Assembly: GCA_018350325.1 (NCBI GenBank)
Contig: JAEVLN010000005.1
Location: 2,614,142-2,678,141 of the forward strand
Length of the DNA: 64,000 bases
Direction: 5' to 3'
Origin: Globodera rostochiensis
Taxonomy: Eukaryota; Nematoda; Chromadorea; Rhabditida; Heteroderidae
Shown piece by piece: positions 32,120-43,364 of the stretch. The position numbers and the translations under genes are program-made. Each line of letters begins with the position of its first letter. Position 1 is the stretch's first letter. The notes under the pieces were generated by a model. The model was given only the letters and a program-made list of their open reading frames with translations, ran no database searches and was not told where the DNA came from.

Positions 32120-33480
32120 AATCGATGGAATCTTGTTTATTGTCGAAAAATGAATTCCTCTAAAAAATAATTAAAGTCTGTACATACTTATACACCTAAT
32201 TAAATTCAATTTATTTCACTTTCAATGTGAATCAAGCCAAACAAGCCTACCCATACCTAAATATGGAAGTTTTTGTTTAACAAAATGTGCAAATCAATTA
32301 TCATAAATAAGACAATTATCTTCAATTACTTTTCCCATATTCCCAATGAATCACAACACATACTAAAAGTACATCCAAGCACCAATCAAAAATTGCACAT
32401 TTGAGAGTTAATAGCATTTTCTTTATTCATCCGCTCGTCTGATCGTCGACTCCAATAAGCGATCGGTCAAACTCTCCGGGTTCAATTTGATTGTTGCCAT
32501 TGAGGTCGATGTCGGCAAACCAGGACATGTTTTTGGCAAGATGTTTGGGCAATGTGCCATTTGCTTTTGACCTCAAATAGGCAATGGCCTCATTCAACGA
32601 AATGCTCCCGTTCTTGTCAACATCGACCTATAAATTGCAATTTGATCAGTCAATAAAACATAAATTGCCATAATTACCATGTCGAAGTTTTTTCGCGCAT
32701 TTTTAACCGATTCCAGTATTGAGGATGAAGAATTGCTATTTAAAAATAAGTGCTTAATGTATTTAGAGGCAATCCTAAAGAATGAGAATCCCTAATTACT
32801 TGAAACTCCTTAGCGGTTTTTGGGGACGTAGATTTTGAATCTGACTTCCATTTTTCCCGATTTCGAACCCCGGACCTGAATTTAAATTTTTCAAAAAATG
32901 ATTTTAAATTTTACGATAAAATATTGGCAAAAATTGTTTCCGTAGTTTTCTGTGCATAGAATTCGAAGTTGTTATTAAAAAACCCAAATTAATTCGGTTG
33001 AGTTGTTTGTTTTTTGAAAATTGGGGCACCAACTTACTATTACCAAAATCAAGTACTTGATGAAAATAATGGATTAAATCAATGATTTGTCAAATCTTAT
33101 GTCAGATTCGTGATCAACCGCCTCAAAAACCCCGCGGATATATATTTTTAGCTACACAAATTGAATTAGAGATTCCCATTCTTTAGGATTGCCTGAGATA
33201 AATAATTAATTATAATTGTACAACGATTTATAATAATAACAAATAATTACTTGGATGGTTTCCAAAATGTGTACGTGCAACACCCATCATCATCCCAGAA
33301 CCAGTTTACAAGAAGCAACCTGACAGCATTTTAATTGTTATTTCAATTAAATTAATCAGACTTATTTTAATTAATTAATTAATCAGACTTATTTTAATTA
33401 AATTAATCAGACTTATTTTAATTAAATTAATCGACTTATTTTAATTAAATTAATCAGACTTACTTCATCAATTTTGACAA
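32120..33480. repeat. Left arm of a large inverted duplication
   Basis: Inverted relative to 35640-37310: it shares the EF-hand gene with flanks, the GTACGTGCAACACCCATCAT segment and the ATTAATCAGACTTATTTTAA array (33350-33460). About 2.1 kb of unique sequence separates the arms. Confidence 0.8.
32427..32875 (-). CDS. EF-hand pair protein, copy 2 (partial model)
   Basis: Exons 32875-32800, 32735-32678 and 32627-32427 join in frame (phases 1, 2, 0) and end GVDDQTSG-stop. They encode LRPQKPLRSFN NSSSSILESV and then two EF loops, DVDKNGSISLNE and DIDLNGNNQIEP. This is the only one of three copies with an open first exon, so the most likely functional one. The start codon is not found; an upstream exon probably exists. 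Possible calcium-binding role (calmodulin-like); location in the cell unknown. Confidence 0.65.
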
Positions 33481-34426
33481 CAAACAACAATTTGATGAAG
33501 ACAATTATAAAGAAATTTCTTAAGCAAAGTCTATTACGTTGAATAAAATTAACTTTATTTCATAAGGTTAAATAAAAATAAATAAATTTAATAATATTTT
33601 TTTTATAAAATTAAAATGATTAACACGCGCCCATCTTAGTTTTATAGCGCCTTATTTTTATGGGAAAAAGCATAAAATTAATTCAATGAATGCTTTCAGA
33701 CACATTTATAAAACAATAAACGATTCCCGCCAGCAGATTTATTATTTATTCTCTTAAAAGCTTTTAAACAAATTCTAAAATAAAGCAGAGAATATTTTAG
33801 AAACCTTATTTTTTGACTTAATTTTCACTTTTTGGAATCATTAAGCATAATATCCAAAGAAATTCCTAAAGTCTTGAAGAAAAAGACTGAATATTTTAAA
33901 TTTTATTTTTTGACTTAATTTTCACTTTTTAGAATCATTAAAGCATAATAGTTGAAGAAAGAGACTGAATATTTCAAATTTTAAAGTTAGTTATCTTTGA
34001 CCATTATTTGTTAAAATTTTCTTAACTAAATTAAGTTTTCAATTGTTATGCCTTTAAATGTGCGGAAAACCAACAATAATTTTGTTGTGCCTGCAAACAA
34101 TTCCTTAATTTTGTTGAATAATAGAAAAAATGCCAAATAATTACAAATTTGTTAAATTTCAACAACTATATTAGCGGTTAAATGAATTTAAGTAATGAAT
34201 TCCAGCAAATCCAAAGAAGAATTTGTAATTTTGTTTAAATGAAGAGATTTGTAGCAATAAAAGTCTTTAAGTCGGCAAAAATTTGAAAGGGTTCCCACGT
34301 TAGCTTATTTAAATGGGGCTCATCTCCCGGGCTCTCATCGACAGAACGAACAATGAATGGACGACATTCGTAAAAATGTCACAATTTATTCTCCTTCCCA
34401 AATTACTTTTCCTAAATTTTTGAAAA
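33481..34426. other. No gene seen; spacer of the inverted duplication
   Basis: Very AT-rich. 34000-34200 is repeated inverted at about 49985-50165. Internal near-repeats at 33800-33850 and 33895-33950 (TTTTTGACTTAATTTTCACT). Confidence 0.5.
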
Positions 34427-35221
34427 ATGTCCGCCCAAAAACAAATTCCAATTGAGCTTATATGGGAGCTTATACGCTTTGTCCGATACAATCGGAGTTG
34501 GGCCCGGTGCCGCGTGTCCCTTTCTTTTGACCACCTCCTTCTTGGCCGCATGGGTGCGCGGTTGAAAATCGTAAAATTGTTGGTCAGATTTTGGTTTAAA
34601 TATGGGAAAAGTGGCCTATTTTTTGATAGAGCTAGAGAGCGGAACGAGACGAGATCTCGACAAGATTCTCGAGAAATCTCGTTTCGAAGAAATTTCCCGA
34701 GTTGTTCCGAGATTTTAGTGCTTTTTTGAGATTCTTGAAGTTGAGATCTCGCTTGAAGCTCAAGTCCGGTCTCTAGTTAATACTTACCTATTTAGGCTTT
34801 CAAATGTCAAGCAATTTTCACTGAAATTTGCGATGGAATTGTTCTTTGCATTGAAGAAAACAGTTTTATCATCCGCAATGGCCTTCAAACAATCACCTTG
34901 CGCTTATTTGTAGCTAAACAAATGCTCGCCGGCATGTTTTTATTTTAATTAAAAATGATTTTCTCTAAAAAATAATTTTACAAAATTTAGCACTTTGCTA
35001 CACCGTCTCCTTTATAAGCGCCATGCCAAAGCAATTTTCGGAGACGCCGGAGACAATCGATGTATGAATAATAATGATTTTAAACATTTGTTGTGCCAAT
35101 TTTAATTGTCCAAAGTTGTGTATTTAGCTCCATGAAGTGTTGAACTTGGCCCGGGAAATTGTCACGCAGTGCGCCAATAGCGAAGCGGTGGAGGCGCATG
35201 ACTTGGAGCTTTTGGCAACTT
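34427..35221 (+). CDS. Unrecognised gene, F-box-like start, possibly broken
   Basis: 34427-34560 reads MSAQKQIPIELIWELIRFVR, NRSWARCRVSLSFDHLLLG, resembling an F-box (IPxEL..LI.F). Further coding-like exons follow good acceptors: 34796-34935 (AFKCQAIFTEICDGIVLCIE), 34991-35061 (TLLHRLLYKRHAKAIFGD) and 35128-35221 (LHEVLNLAREIVTQCANSEA). The last junction does not keep frame with the sites I can see. Intron 1 holds a 150-bp CTCGAGA-rich insertion at about 34630-34780. No family is recognised with confidence. Confidence 0.4.
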
Positions 35222-35639
35222 GTATGTTTATTTGAATGGGGCTTTCAAATTATTGTCGAGACTAAGATAACTAGAGCCGAGATTTTCTGCTTTTAGTCTA
35301 TTTTTTTTGTTGCGAACAAGGCTTGACGAGAGAAGCCTAGAATAGCATTTAGCATTTATTCAAAAAATTATAGAATTAGAGCGACTTTTTCGGGATTTTT
35401 GAGAATAAATCAATATTTAGCCATTTTCCCATAATAATCCATATTTTTGGCATTTTATGGGGAAAACCTCGGCTCTAACGATAACGCATATTAAAAGGGG
35501 GAAAATGGTTAATGAATGCACTTTAATTCATAAAATACCCAAAATGAGAACATTTGAAAACGAATCTTTAATTAATATTTAAATTCCTCCCCCTCCCCCC
35601 AAAAGATTGTGTTCTTGTCAAAATTGATGAAGTAAGTTT
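35222..35639. other. No gene seen
   Basis: AT-rich; possibly the 3' side of the preceding unrecognised gene. Confidence 0.4.
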
Positions 35640-35935
35640 GATTAATTTAATTAAAATAAGTCTGATTAATTAATTAATTAAAATAAGTCTGATTAATTTA
35701 ATTGAAATAACAATCAAAATGCTGTTAGGTTGCTTCTTGTAAACTGGTAATATGGGATGATGATGGGTGTTGCACGTACACATTTTGGAAACCATCCAAG
35801 TAATTATTTGTTATACTTATAAATCGTTGTACAATTATACTAATTAATTATCTGAGATTTTTGATTGAATATTCGTTTTAAGCAGCTAAGAAATAGTAAA
35901 AACATTTTAATTAAATAAATTCATTATTTGTTTAG

Positions 35936-36188
35936 GTGTCCTGGAGCGTTCAAGCCAAACTGTAACGTTTTTAACCATAACTGTGTCGGATGCCAGTACA
36001 GTTACGGCAAAAAGGAAGGATGCTGTGAACACATCAAATGCAGCTGTTACTACTGTTGCGACCCGAAGTATGCCGAAAGCTGCCCGTACGGATGCCAGAA
36101 TTGTACTTGGGACGGGAAAACTAGTTGCAATGCCACGTTCAAGTCCATTGGGTATGATTTTGAGAAAACTAAACATACCTCTAAATAG
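35936..36188 (+). CDS. Cysteine-rich terminal exon, unknown protein
   Basis: After a TTTGTTTAG acceptor the frame runs 84 codons to a stop at 36186-36188. It has 14 cysteines in pairs and CxC/CxxC spacings (CPGAFKPNCNVFNHNCVGC, GCCEHIKCSCYYCC, SCPYGCQNCTW, SCNATF). There is no ATG at its start, so at least one upstream exon is missing from the model. The pattern suggests a small disulphide-rich, probably secreted domain, but I do not recognise the family. A MITE lies directly after the stop codon. Confidence 0.5.
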
Positions 36189-36309
36189 TAGGGCCCGGGG
36201 GGGATCCCCGGTCAAACCGGGGATCCCCGTTTTCGGGGATGGGCAAACCGGGGAACGGAGATGAGAATGGCCGGGGACCTCCGGTTCCCCCCCCCCGGCT
36301 CCTACCCTA
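36189..36309. mobile_element. 121-bp MITE with hAT-type target duplication
   Basis: Ends TAGGG / CCCTA with GC-rich internal repeats (CGGGGATCCCCG). Flanked by an exact CTAAATAG (36181-36188 and 36310-36317). Confidence 0.8.
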
Positions 36310-36612
36310 CTAAATAGGCAATCCTAATGAATGGGAATCTCTAATTCATTTTGTGTATATCCGCGTGGTTTTTGAGGCGACGAATCTGACATCAGATTTG
36401 ACAAATCATTGATTTAATCCATGATTTTCTTGATTTTGGTAATAGAAAAGTTGGTGCCCCAATTTTCAAAAAAACAATTTTTCAAAAAACAAAAACGAAT
36501 TAATTTGGGTTTTTAAATAACAAATTCGAATTCTATGCATCAGAAACCCCTGGAAACAATTTTTTCCAATATTTTGTCGTTAAATTTAAAAATAGATTTT
36601 TGAAAAATTTGA

Positions 36613-37033
36613 ATTCAGGTCCGGGGTTCGAAATCGGGAAAAATGGAAGTCAGATTCTAATTAATTAGGGATTCTCATTCTTTAGGATTGCCTCTAAATA
36701 CATTAAGCACTTATTTTTAAATAGCAATTCTTCATCATCAATACTGGAATCGGTTAAAAATGCGCGAAAAGACTTCGACATGGTAATTATGGCAATTTAT
36801 GTTTTATTGACTGATCAAATTGCAATTTATAGGTCGATGTTGACAAGAACGGGAGCATTTCGTTGAATGAGGCCATTGCCTATTTGAGGTCAAAAGCAAA
36901 TGGCACATTGCCCAAACATCTTGCCAAGAACATGTCCTGGTTTGCCGACATCGACCTCAATGGCAACAATCAAATTGAACCCGGAGAGTTTGACCGATCG
37001 CTTATTGGAGTCGACGATCAGACGAGCGGATGA
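36613..37033 (+). pseudogene. EF-hand pair protein, copy 3, first exon deleted
   Basis: Exons 36725-36782 and 36833-37033 encode ILESVKNARKDFDMVDVDKN and the second loop DIDLNGNNQIEP, identical in layout to copies 1 and 2. The upstream exon is cut after CAGATTC with loss of its 3' half and donor site (about 36658). Confidence 0.65.
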
Positions 37034-37310
37034 ATAAAGAAAATGCCATTAACTCTGATTGGTGCTTGGATGTACTTTTAGTATGTGTTGTGATTAATTG
37101 GAAATATGGTAAAACTAATTGAAGATAAAATGTTTGTCTTATTTATGATAATTGATTTGCACAATTTGTTAAACAAAAACTTTTATATTTGGATATGGGT
37201 AGGCCTGTTTTTGGCCTGATTCATATTGAAAGTAAAATAAGCCGAATTTTAATTATATAAATTTTGTACAGGCTTTAACTATTTTTTAGAGGAATTCATT
37301 TTGAAGGCTC

Positions 37311-37784
37311 TTGATGAATAGAATTTATTTCTTAACAGAATCTAATTGATTGAAACAGAAATAAAAAAGTCATGGCCATAAAACCTTCAAAAAAAGATAT
37401 TTTTTGATTTCGGCCATAACTTTTTTAAACATTGTCCAATCGCAAAACGTTAGCTTAATATTCTATCCCATCAGGTCATTTCATCACCTTTTGGCATTTT
37501 TCCCTTCTTCACTGCTTAACCTATTGGCTCATCAATTTTAAAAAGATTTTTTTAAGTTTTAATTAAATCAAGCAATAATTCTAAAAATACTTCCAAAATG
37601 CCGGCCATGGAACGAGGAAATCAACCGCAAAAGAAGTTGATTTTACAGAAACCTCCAAAAAATGTTGTATAAATTTGAAAACAAAAAAATTAATAAAATG
37701 CTTTGATCGACAAAGAATAAAATTAAATGATAAAAACGACTGTAATCCGACAACAAAACCATAAACCCCACAATTTTTCACTTT
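37311..37784. other. No gene seen
   Basis: AT-rich. 37590-37760 resembles 41795-41935, the 3' flank of another SPRY copy. Confidence 0.5.
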
Positions 37785-39060
37785 CTAAATCTCATCGGCA
37801 AAGTTGAATTGGAAATTAGGGCCAAAGTTCGCTTTAATTTTGGTGCCAACACTGTCCAACGAAACGCACGGAAATAAATTGGCGGCAGATTCGACAAACA
37901 AATTGGCGGTGTCTGAAAAAAATTTATTAAAGTCGCCCCTCCCCCTTTTTTTTGCCTATAAAAAGCTGCGCGGAAATAATTCCAATACCCTCACTCAACA
38001 CTTCAATTATGTCCACAGAATAACTTTGGCAATGATGCTTTTTGTCCCTTTAACATTTATTCGAGTGCCCCCCCCCCTATTTTTAATAATTACAAAACCC
38101 TCCCCCTCAACACTTCAATTATGTCTAATACTTTTTTGCCCCTTTTTCGTGCATTTTTGAACAATTTGTGCAATAAAAAAGATTTTTTGGTACATTTAAA
38201 TTCGCATCCGGGGGCTTCCGAATTGGTTGAACGGGAGGGAGGGGTTAGGTTCGCCTCGTCCGTACCCAATGAATTGTCCCCAAAATTCCCATTCTTTCTC
38301 ACCCAAACGCTCGCCGTTTTTTGTGTAAATAATTTGGCCATTTTTTAAATTGACGCCGCAGCCGACGACGTTGCCGACGCCAAACTCCGGCTTTCCGTCG
38401 ATGTAAGGACGTCCATAGCCGTTGTGGCCACATCCATCAACCTCGTGACCCCAAAATCTGCCCCAGCTTGCGTATCCGTAAGTGCCTTCGTGACCTCCAA
38501 CATATGTGTCCAATGGCATTCGTTTAATCGCAAGTCCAATGTGAACACCGCTAAATCTAAAAAATCTTTTAAAGCACAGCAAAGGTTCTATATATTTATA
38601 AATTACTCTGTATTCTCTAAGATTGTCACTTCGAAGTAAAGATTTTGCATTTCAGCGCGGACAAGCTCCACCCTAAAAATTGAGTTAATTCAAAAAGTGT
38701 CTCTAAACTCTTTACATGAACAATTAAATCACTTTAACAGAATAATGTTTACCCAACCAAGACGTTCCATTACGTTTGACAATCAATCGTTCGGGCTCAA
38801 TGAGTGCGAGATCCTCGTGACTTGCAGCGAAATTCCACCGATTTTGATGTCGGATTAGGCCTAAGAAAATGAAAATAGAATTTATTTATTTTTAAAATAT
38901 TAAAAGTGCAAACTGATGCCTTGTGTCTAAAAGTCAGAATTCCGAATTCTGAACAAAATTTATATATTGAATTACTTTTTCCATTTATTGTATCATTTAA
39001 CATGGCAACTGTTTTCTGCTGCTGTTCTTTCTGATACTGCTCCAGAAAAAAATAAAATTA
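37785..39060 (-). pseudogene. Coiled-coil plus SPRY gene, damaged
   Basis: Minus-strand exons: a coiled-coil fragment near 39040-38974, SPRY exon 1 near 38866-38756 ([20 protein letters not shown]), SPRY exon 2 near 38681-38615, SPRY core 38550-38303 ([40 protein letters not shown]) and terminal exon 37912-37785 ([17 protein letters not shown]). Exon 2 has lost about 30 nt (the IPKGNFG region) and one base, which breaks the frame. The core loop ([16 protein letters not shown]) differs strongly from other copies. Confidence 0.75.
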
Positions 39061-39700
39061 AATATTGTCTGTTTAATAAGTAAAGTAAAATTGCGAAAAG
39101 GTCACCATTTGGTGCAAACAGTTCAACCACCAGACAAGCCGAATCTTCTACAATGGTCATACCACACAACAATGGCAAAAAAGATGGAAGATGATTTAAA
39201 TGAAAATTAAAGAGTCAAAATTTATCACTTTAAATTTTGCAAAAAAAGTATTAAAAAAATACCCCTGGTTTTAACAGAGGTTTTCCTAAACTCTATAAGA
39301 TAAAAAAATCCAAACCTATCTAAATAAAATAAAAAACTCTCAAAACAATTTAACTCCTTTTGATTTGAAATCAAAAATTCTCTAATAAAATAAAAAGTCT
39401 AAATATTTTAAAATTAACGATCAAAATTCTTTTTGTCGTTTGCAGTGATCCCCATTTTTTTCCAACGTATCTCTTTTTGTTTCCAATTTTTTATTCAAAT
39501 TTCTACCGATTTCTCACGTTTTGCAACTTCAATTTATCTTTTTAATGCAAAAATGATGAATAAAAGTGCAAAAAGTTTTATATAAGATCCAACAACATTT
39601 ACCCTCTAACAAAAATTCCTTTCTTCCAAAAACATTGAGGCAGAATTTGAAGAAGTTCATCCGATCAATTGATTGGAACTAAGACGGTACTTAAAAAATA
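39061..39700. other. No gene seen
   Basis: AT-rich; 39500-39640 is a near copy of 50215-50350. Confidence 0.5.
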
Positions 39701-41190
39701 TTGAGGAGCCGTCAATGACGTGACAAAACTGAAAAGGTTTGAGCCGTCACTGACGTGACCAAAACTGAAAAGGCTGCAGCCGTCACGTGCAAAACTGAAA
39801 AGGATGGAGCAGCCACTGACGTGACCAAAACTAAAAAGGCTGGAGCCGTCACTAACGTGACAAAACTGAAAAGGTTGGAGCAGCCACTGACGTGACAAAA
39901 CTGAGAAGGCTGGAGCCGTCACTAACGTGACAAAACTGAAAAGGTTGGAGCAGCCACTGACGTGACCAAAACTGAAAAGGATGGAGCAGCCACTGACGTG
40001 ACCAAAACTAAAAAGGCTGGAGCCGTCACTAACGTGACAAAACTGAAAAGGTTGGAGCAGCCACTGACGTGACCAAAACTAAAAAGGCTGGAGCCGTCAC
40101 TAACGTGACAAAACTGAAAAGGTTGGAGCAGCCACTGACGTGACCAAAACTGAGAAGGCTGGAGCAGCCACTGACGTGACCAAAACTAAAAAGGCTGGAG
40201 CCGTCACTAACGTGACAAAACTGAAAAGGTTGGAGCAGCCACTGACGTGACAAAACTGAAAAGGTTGGAGCAGCCACTGACGTGAGAAAACTGAAAAGGT
40301 TGGAGCAGCCACTGACGTGACCAAAACTGAAAAGGTTGGAGCCGTCACGTGCAAAACTGAAAAGGTTTGAGCCGTCACTGACGTGACCAAAACTGAAAAG
40401 GCTGCAGCCGTCACGTGCAAAACTGAAAAGGATGGAGCAGCCACTGACGTGACCAAAACTAAAAAGGCTGGAGCCGTCACTAACGTGACAAAACTGAAAA
40501 GGTTGGAGCAGCCACTGACGTGACAAAACTGAGAAGGCTGGAGCCGTCACTAACGTGACAAAACTGAAAAGGTTGGAGCAGCCACTGACGTGACCAAAAC
40601 TGAAAAGGATGGAGCAGCCACTGACGTGACCAAAACTAAAAAGGCTGGAGCCGTCACTAACGTGACAAAACTGAAAAGGTTGGAGCAGCCACTGACGTGA
40701 CCAAAACTAAAAAGGCTGGAGCCGTCACTAACGTGACAAAACTGAAAAGGTTGGAGCAGCCACTGACGTGACCAAAACTGAGAAGGCTGGAGCAGCCACT
40801 GACGTGACCAAAACTAAAAAGGCTGGAGCCGTCACTAACGTGACAAAACTGAAAAGGTTGGAGCAGCCACTGACGTGACAAAACTGAAAAGGTTGGAGCA
40901 GCCACTGACGTGAGAAAACTGAAAAGGTTGGAGCAGCCACTGACGTGACCAAAACTGAAAAGGTTGGAGCCGTCACGTGCAAAACTGAAAAGGTTGGAGC
41001 AGCCACTGACGTGACCAAAACTGAAAAGGCTGGAGCCGTCACGGGACAAAACTGAAAAGGTTGGAGCAGCCACTGACGTGACCAAAACTGAAAAGGCTGG
41101 AGCCGTCACGTGAGAAAACTGAAAAGGTTGGAGCAGCCACGGACGTGACAAACCTGAAAAGTTTGGAGCAGCCACTGACGTGACAAAACT
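39701..41190. repeat. Minisatellite, about 35-bp units in a 628-bp higher-order period
   Basis: Units combine AAACTGAAAAGGTTGGAGCA and GCCACTGACGTGAC, with variants (CTGCAGCCGTCACGTGC, CTAAAAAGGCTGGAGCCGTC). Two distinctive landmarks recur exactly 628 bp apart: GAAAAGGTTTGAG at 39731 and 40359, and GCCGTCACGTGC at 40341 and 40969. Nearly every unit contains TGACGTGA. Long antisense frames across it are artefacts of the repeat. Confidence 0.9.
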
Positions 41191-41943
41191 TTATTTATTT
41201 GGATTTTAAATAACATTCATTCCCTTTAATTATTTAATTTGGATTTAAATAACATTATGAAATGTTGGGATAATGCTTAAAAATGTGTTGGACACCAGTT
41301 TTACCCCTTCTTATCATAACCAACGACGAATAAATGACTTTTTGATGTAAATGCATTAAAAATAACAATTATTTGTAACATTTTCAAAATTTTAGCGGTG
41401 CCTATCGTCACCGGCGGCGCTGTTACTGGTTACTTTTACCGATATATTGAATAATATCCATTGCCCGATTACACAACGAATGGCCAACATCGGGGAAGAG
41501 CCGGGGAGAAAGTGATGAATGGATGGAATAGGGGGGAGGGGATGCGATGTCAATGTTTATGGAAAGAAATGGTCCAAATGATTATGAGCCTTGGAATTTA
41601 TAATGGTACTTTTCGGTTTTGTGCCTACACCTCAAAATTTTAAAAAAGGTCAACAAAAGGGCGTTGAAAACATCATATATGGGGTTTTAAAGGGTACTGA
41701 TCAGTGATCACGAATATGGCAATATTGTTAAGATCCGTAAGATTTTGAAAATCTAGATTTTTAATTTTTGTTTTCACCATTAATCACCCAAAAAAATGCC
41801 GGCCATGGAAACGGGGAAAAACCGCGAACGAAGTTGAATTTACAGGCAAAAAGTTTAAATTCAAAAATGCTTTGATCGACAAAGAAAAAAATTAAATGAA
41901 AACTACCGTAATCTTCAACAACAAATCCTCCTTTTTTCAGTTT
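41191..41943. other. No gene seen; repeat flank
   Basis: 41460-41570 is a copy of the GATTACACAACGAATGGCCA repeat also present at about 42700-42770, 47860-47930 and 48370-48430. Confidence 0.5.
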
Positions 41944-42150
41944 CTAAATCTCATCGGCAAAGTTGAATTGGAAATTAGGGCCAAAATTCGCTTCAATTTT
42001 TGTGCCAGGATTGGCCAACGTAACGCATGGAAATAAATCAGCGGCAGAATCGACAAATAAATGGGCGGTGTCTGCAAAAACAAATATTTATTAAAGTCGC
42101 CCCCTCCCCTTTTTTCAGTCTATAAAAAGTCGCGCGGAAATAATTCCAAA
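41944..42150 (-). pseudogene. SPRY relic: terminal exon and part of the last intron
   Basis: Minus strand 42071-41944 reads [38 protein letters not shown], stop, behind a TTTTTGCAG acceptor. The last-intron sequence upstream ends at about 42160, where unrelated repeat DNA begins, so no SPRY core remains. Confidence 0.8.
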
Positions 42151-42200
42151 ACCCTCCCCCTCCCTATGTAAACGAGGCAAGGGCAAAGAATGAATGGGAC

Positions 42201-42673
42201 GGCGGCGATCGGTTCAGTGCCCACGGTTCAGTGCCGGACGGTTCAGTGCCCACGGTTCAGTGCCGCACGGTTCAGTGCCAGCACTTAAAAAGTCTATAAC
42301 TGTTTTTAAACTCAACCAAATCAAACAATCAAGATGTCATTGGAAAGCTTTAAATGAGATGAATCATTTAAAAAATAAACCAAGCGGTTTAATTGGTTTA
42401 AAAAAGTTTAATGTGAAAAAACACGCAAAATCAAGGGGTTTTTAAAGTTTTATCAAAATAACTTTTTCACTAATTTTCTAATTGATTAACTTTGGCTTAA
42501 CAATAGCTTTTAAAAGCTTAGAGCTTTCCAATGACATCTTGATTGTTTGATTTGGTTGAGTTTAAAAAAAGTTATAGCCTTTCAATCGCTGGCACTGAAC
42601 CGTGCGGCACTGAACCGTGCGGCACTGAACCGTCCGGCACTGAACCGTGGGCACTGAACCGATGTGTACCGTG
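42201..42673. mobile_element. Foldback element with tandem GGTTCAGTGCC arms, copy 1
   Basis: Left arm GATCGGTTCAGTGCCCACGG... and right arm its inverse; the centre is also largely palindromic (AAACTCAACCAAATCAAACA and inverse). Flanked by an exact 8-bp duplication AATGGGAC (42193-42200, 42674-42681). The same host sequence without the element is seen at about 47822-47850. Confidence 0.85.
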
Positions 42674-42806
42674 AATGGGACAATATGTGAAGGAAGCGGA
42701 CAGATTGCCCGATTACACAACGAATGGGCAACCCAACATTGGGGAAGGGCCGGGGAGAAAGGATGAATGATGGAATAATTGAATAAAGGTGGGGGGTGAG
42801 GGGAGC

Positions 42807-43364
42807 GGCGGCGATCGGTTCAGTGCCCACGGTTTGCCGGACGGTTCAGTGCCCACGGTTCAGTGCCGGACGGTTCAGTGCCGGACGGTTCAGTGCCCAC
42901 GGTTCAGTGCCGGACGGTTCAGTGCCAGCGATTGAAAGGTCTATAACCTTTTTTAAACTAAACCAAATCAAACAAACAAGATATCATTCTAAAGCTTTAA
43001 ATGAGTTAAAGCATTTAAAAAATAATCCAAGCGGTTTAAATCGTTTAAAAAAGTTTAATGTAAAAAAACACGCAAAATCAAGGGGTTTTTAAAGTTTTAT
43101 CAAAATAACTTTTTCACAAATTTTCTAAATGATTAGCTTTGGCTTAACAAAAGCTTTTAAAAGCTTAGAGCTTTCGAATGGCATCTTGATTATTTGATTT
43201 GGTTGAGTTTAAAAAAAGTTATAGCCTTTCAATCGCTGGCACTGAACCGTGCGGCACTGAACCGTTCGGCACTGAACCGTGGGCACTGAACCGTGCGGCA
43301 CTGAACCGTGCGGCACTGAACCGTCCGGCACTGAACCGTGGGCACTGAACCGATGTGTACCGTG
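42807..43364. mobile_element. Foldback element, copy 2
   Basis: Same arms and centre as copy 1, with more arm units. Flanking 8-mers AGGGGAGC and AGGGGAGG match at 7 of 8. Confidence 0.8.

Larger units (their letters stand above)
35640..37310. repeat. Right arm of the large inverted duplication
   Basis: Inverse of 32120-33480. Compared with the left arm it contains an extra stretch of about 490 bp (about 35850-36320) with the cysteine-rich exon and a MITE. Confidence 0.8.

Noticed and set aside
40029..41175. 173- and 172-codon frames with AFSVLSRQWLLQPFQF-type repeats
   Set aside because: They are translations of the minisatellite, with no start context or splice structure, and reading-frame variants change between units.
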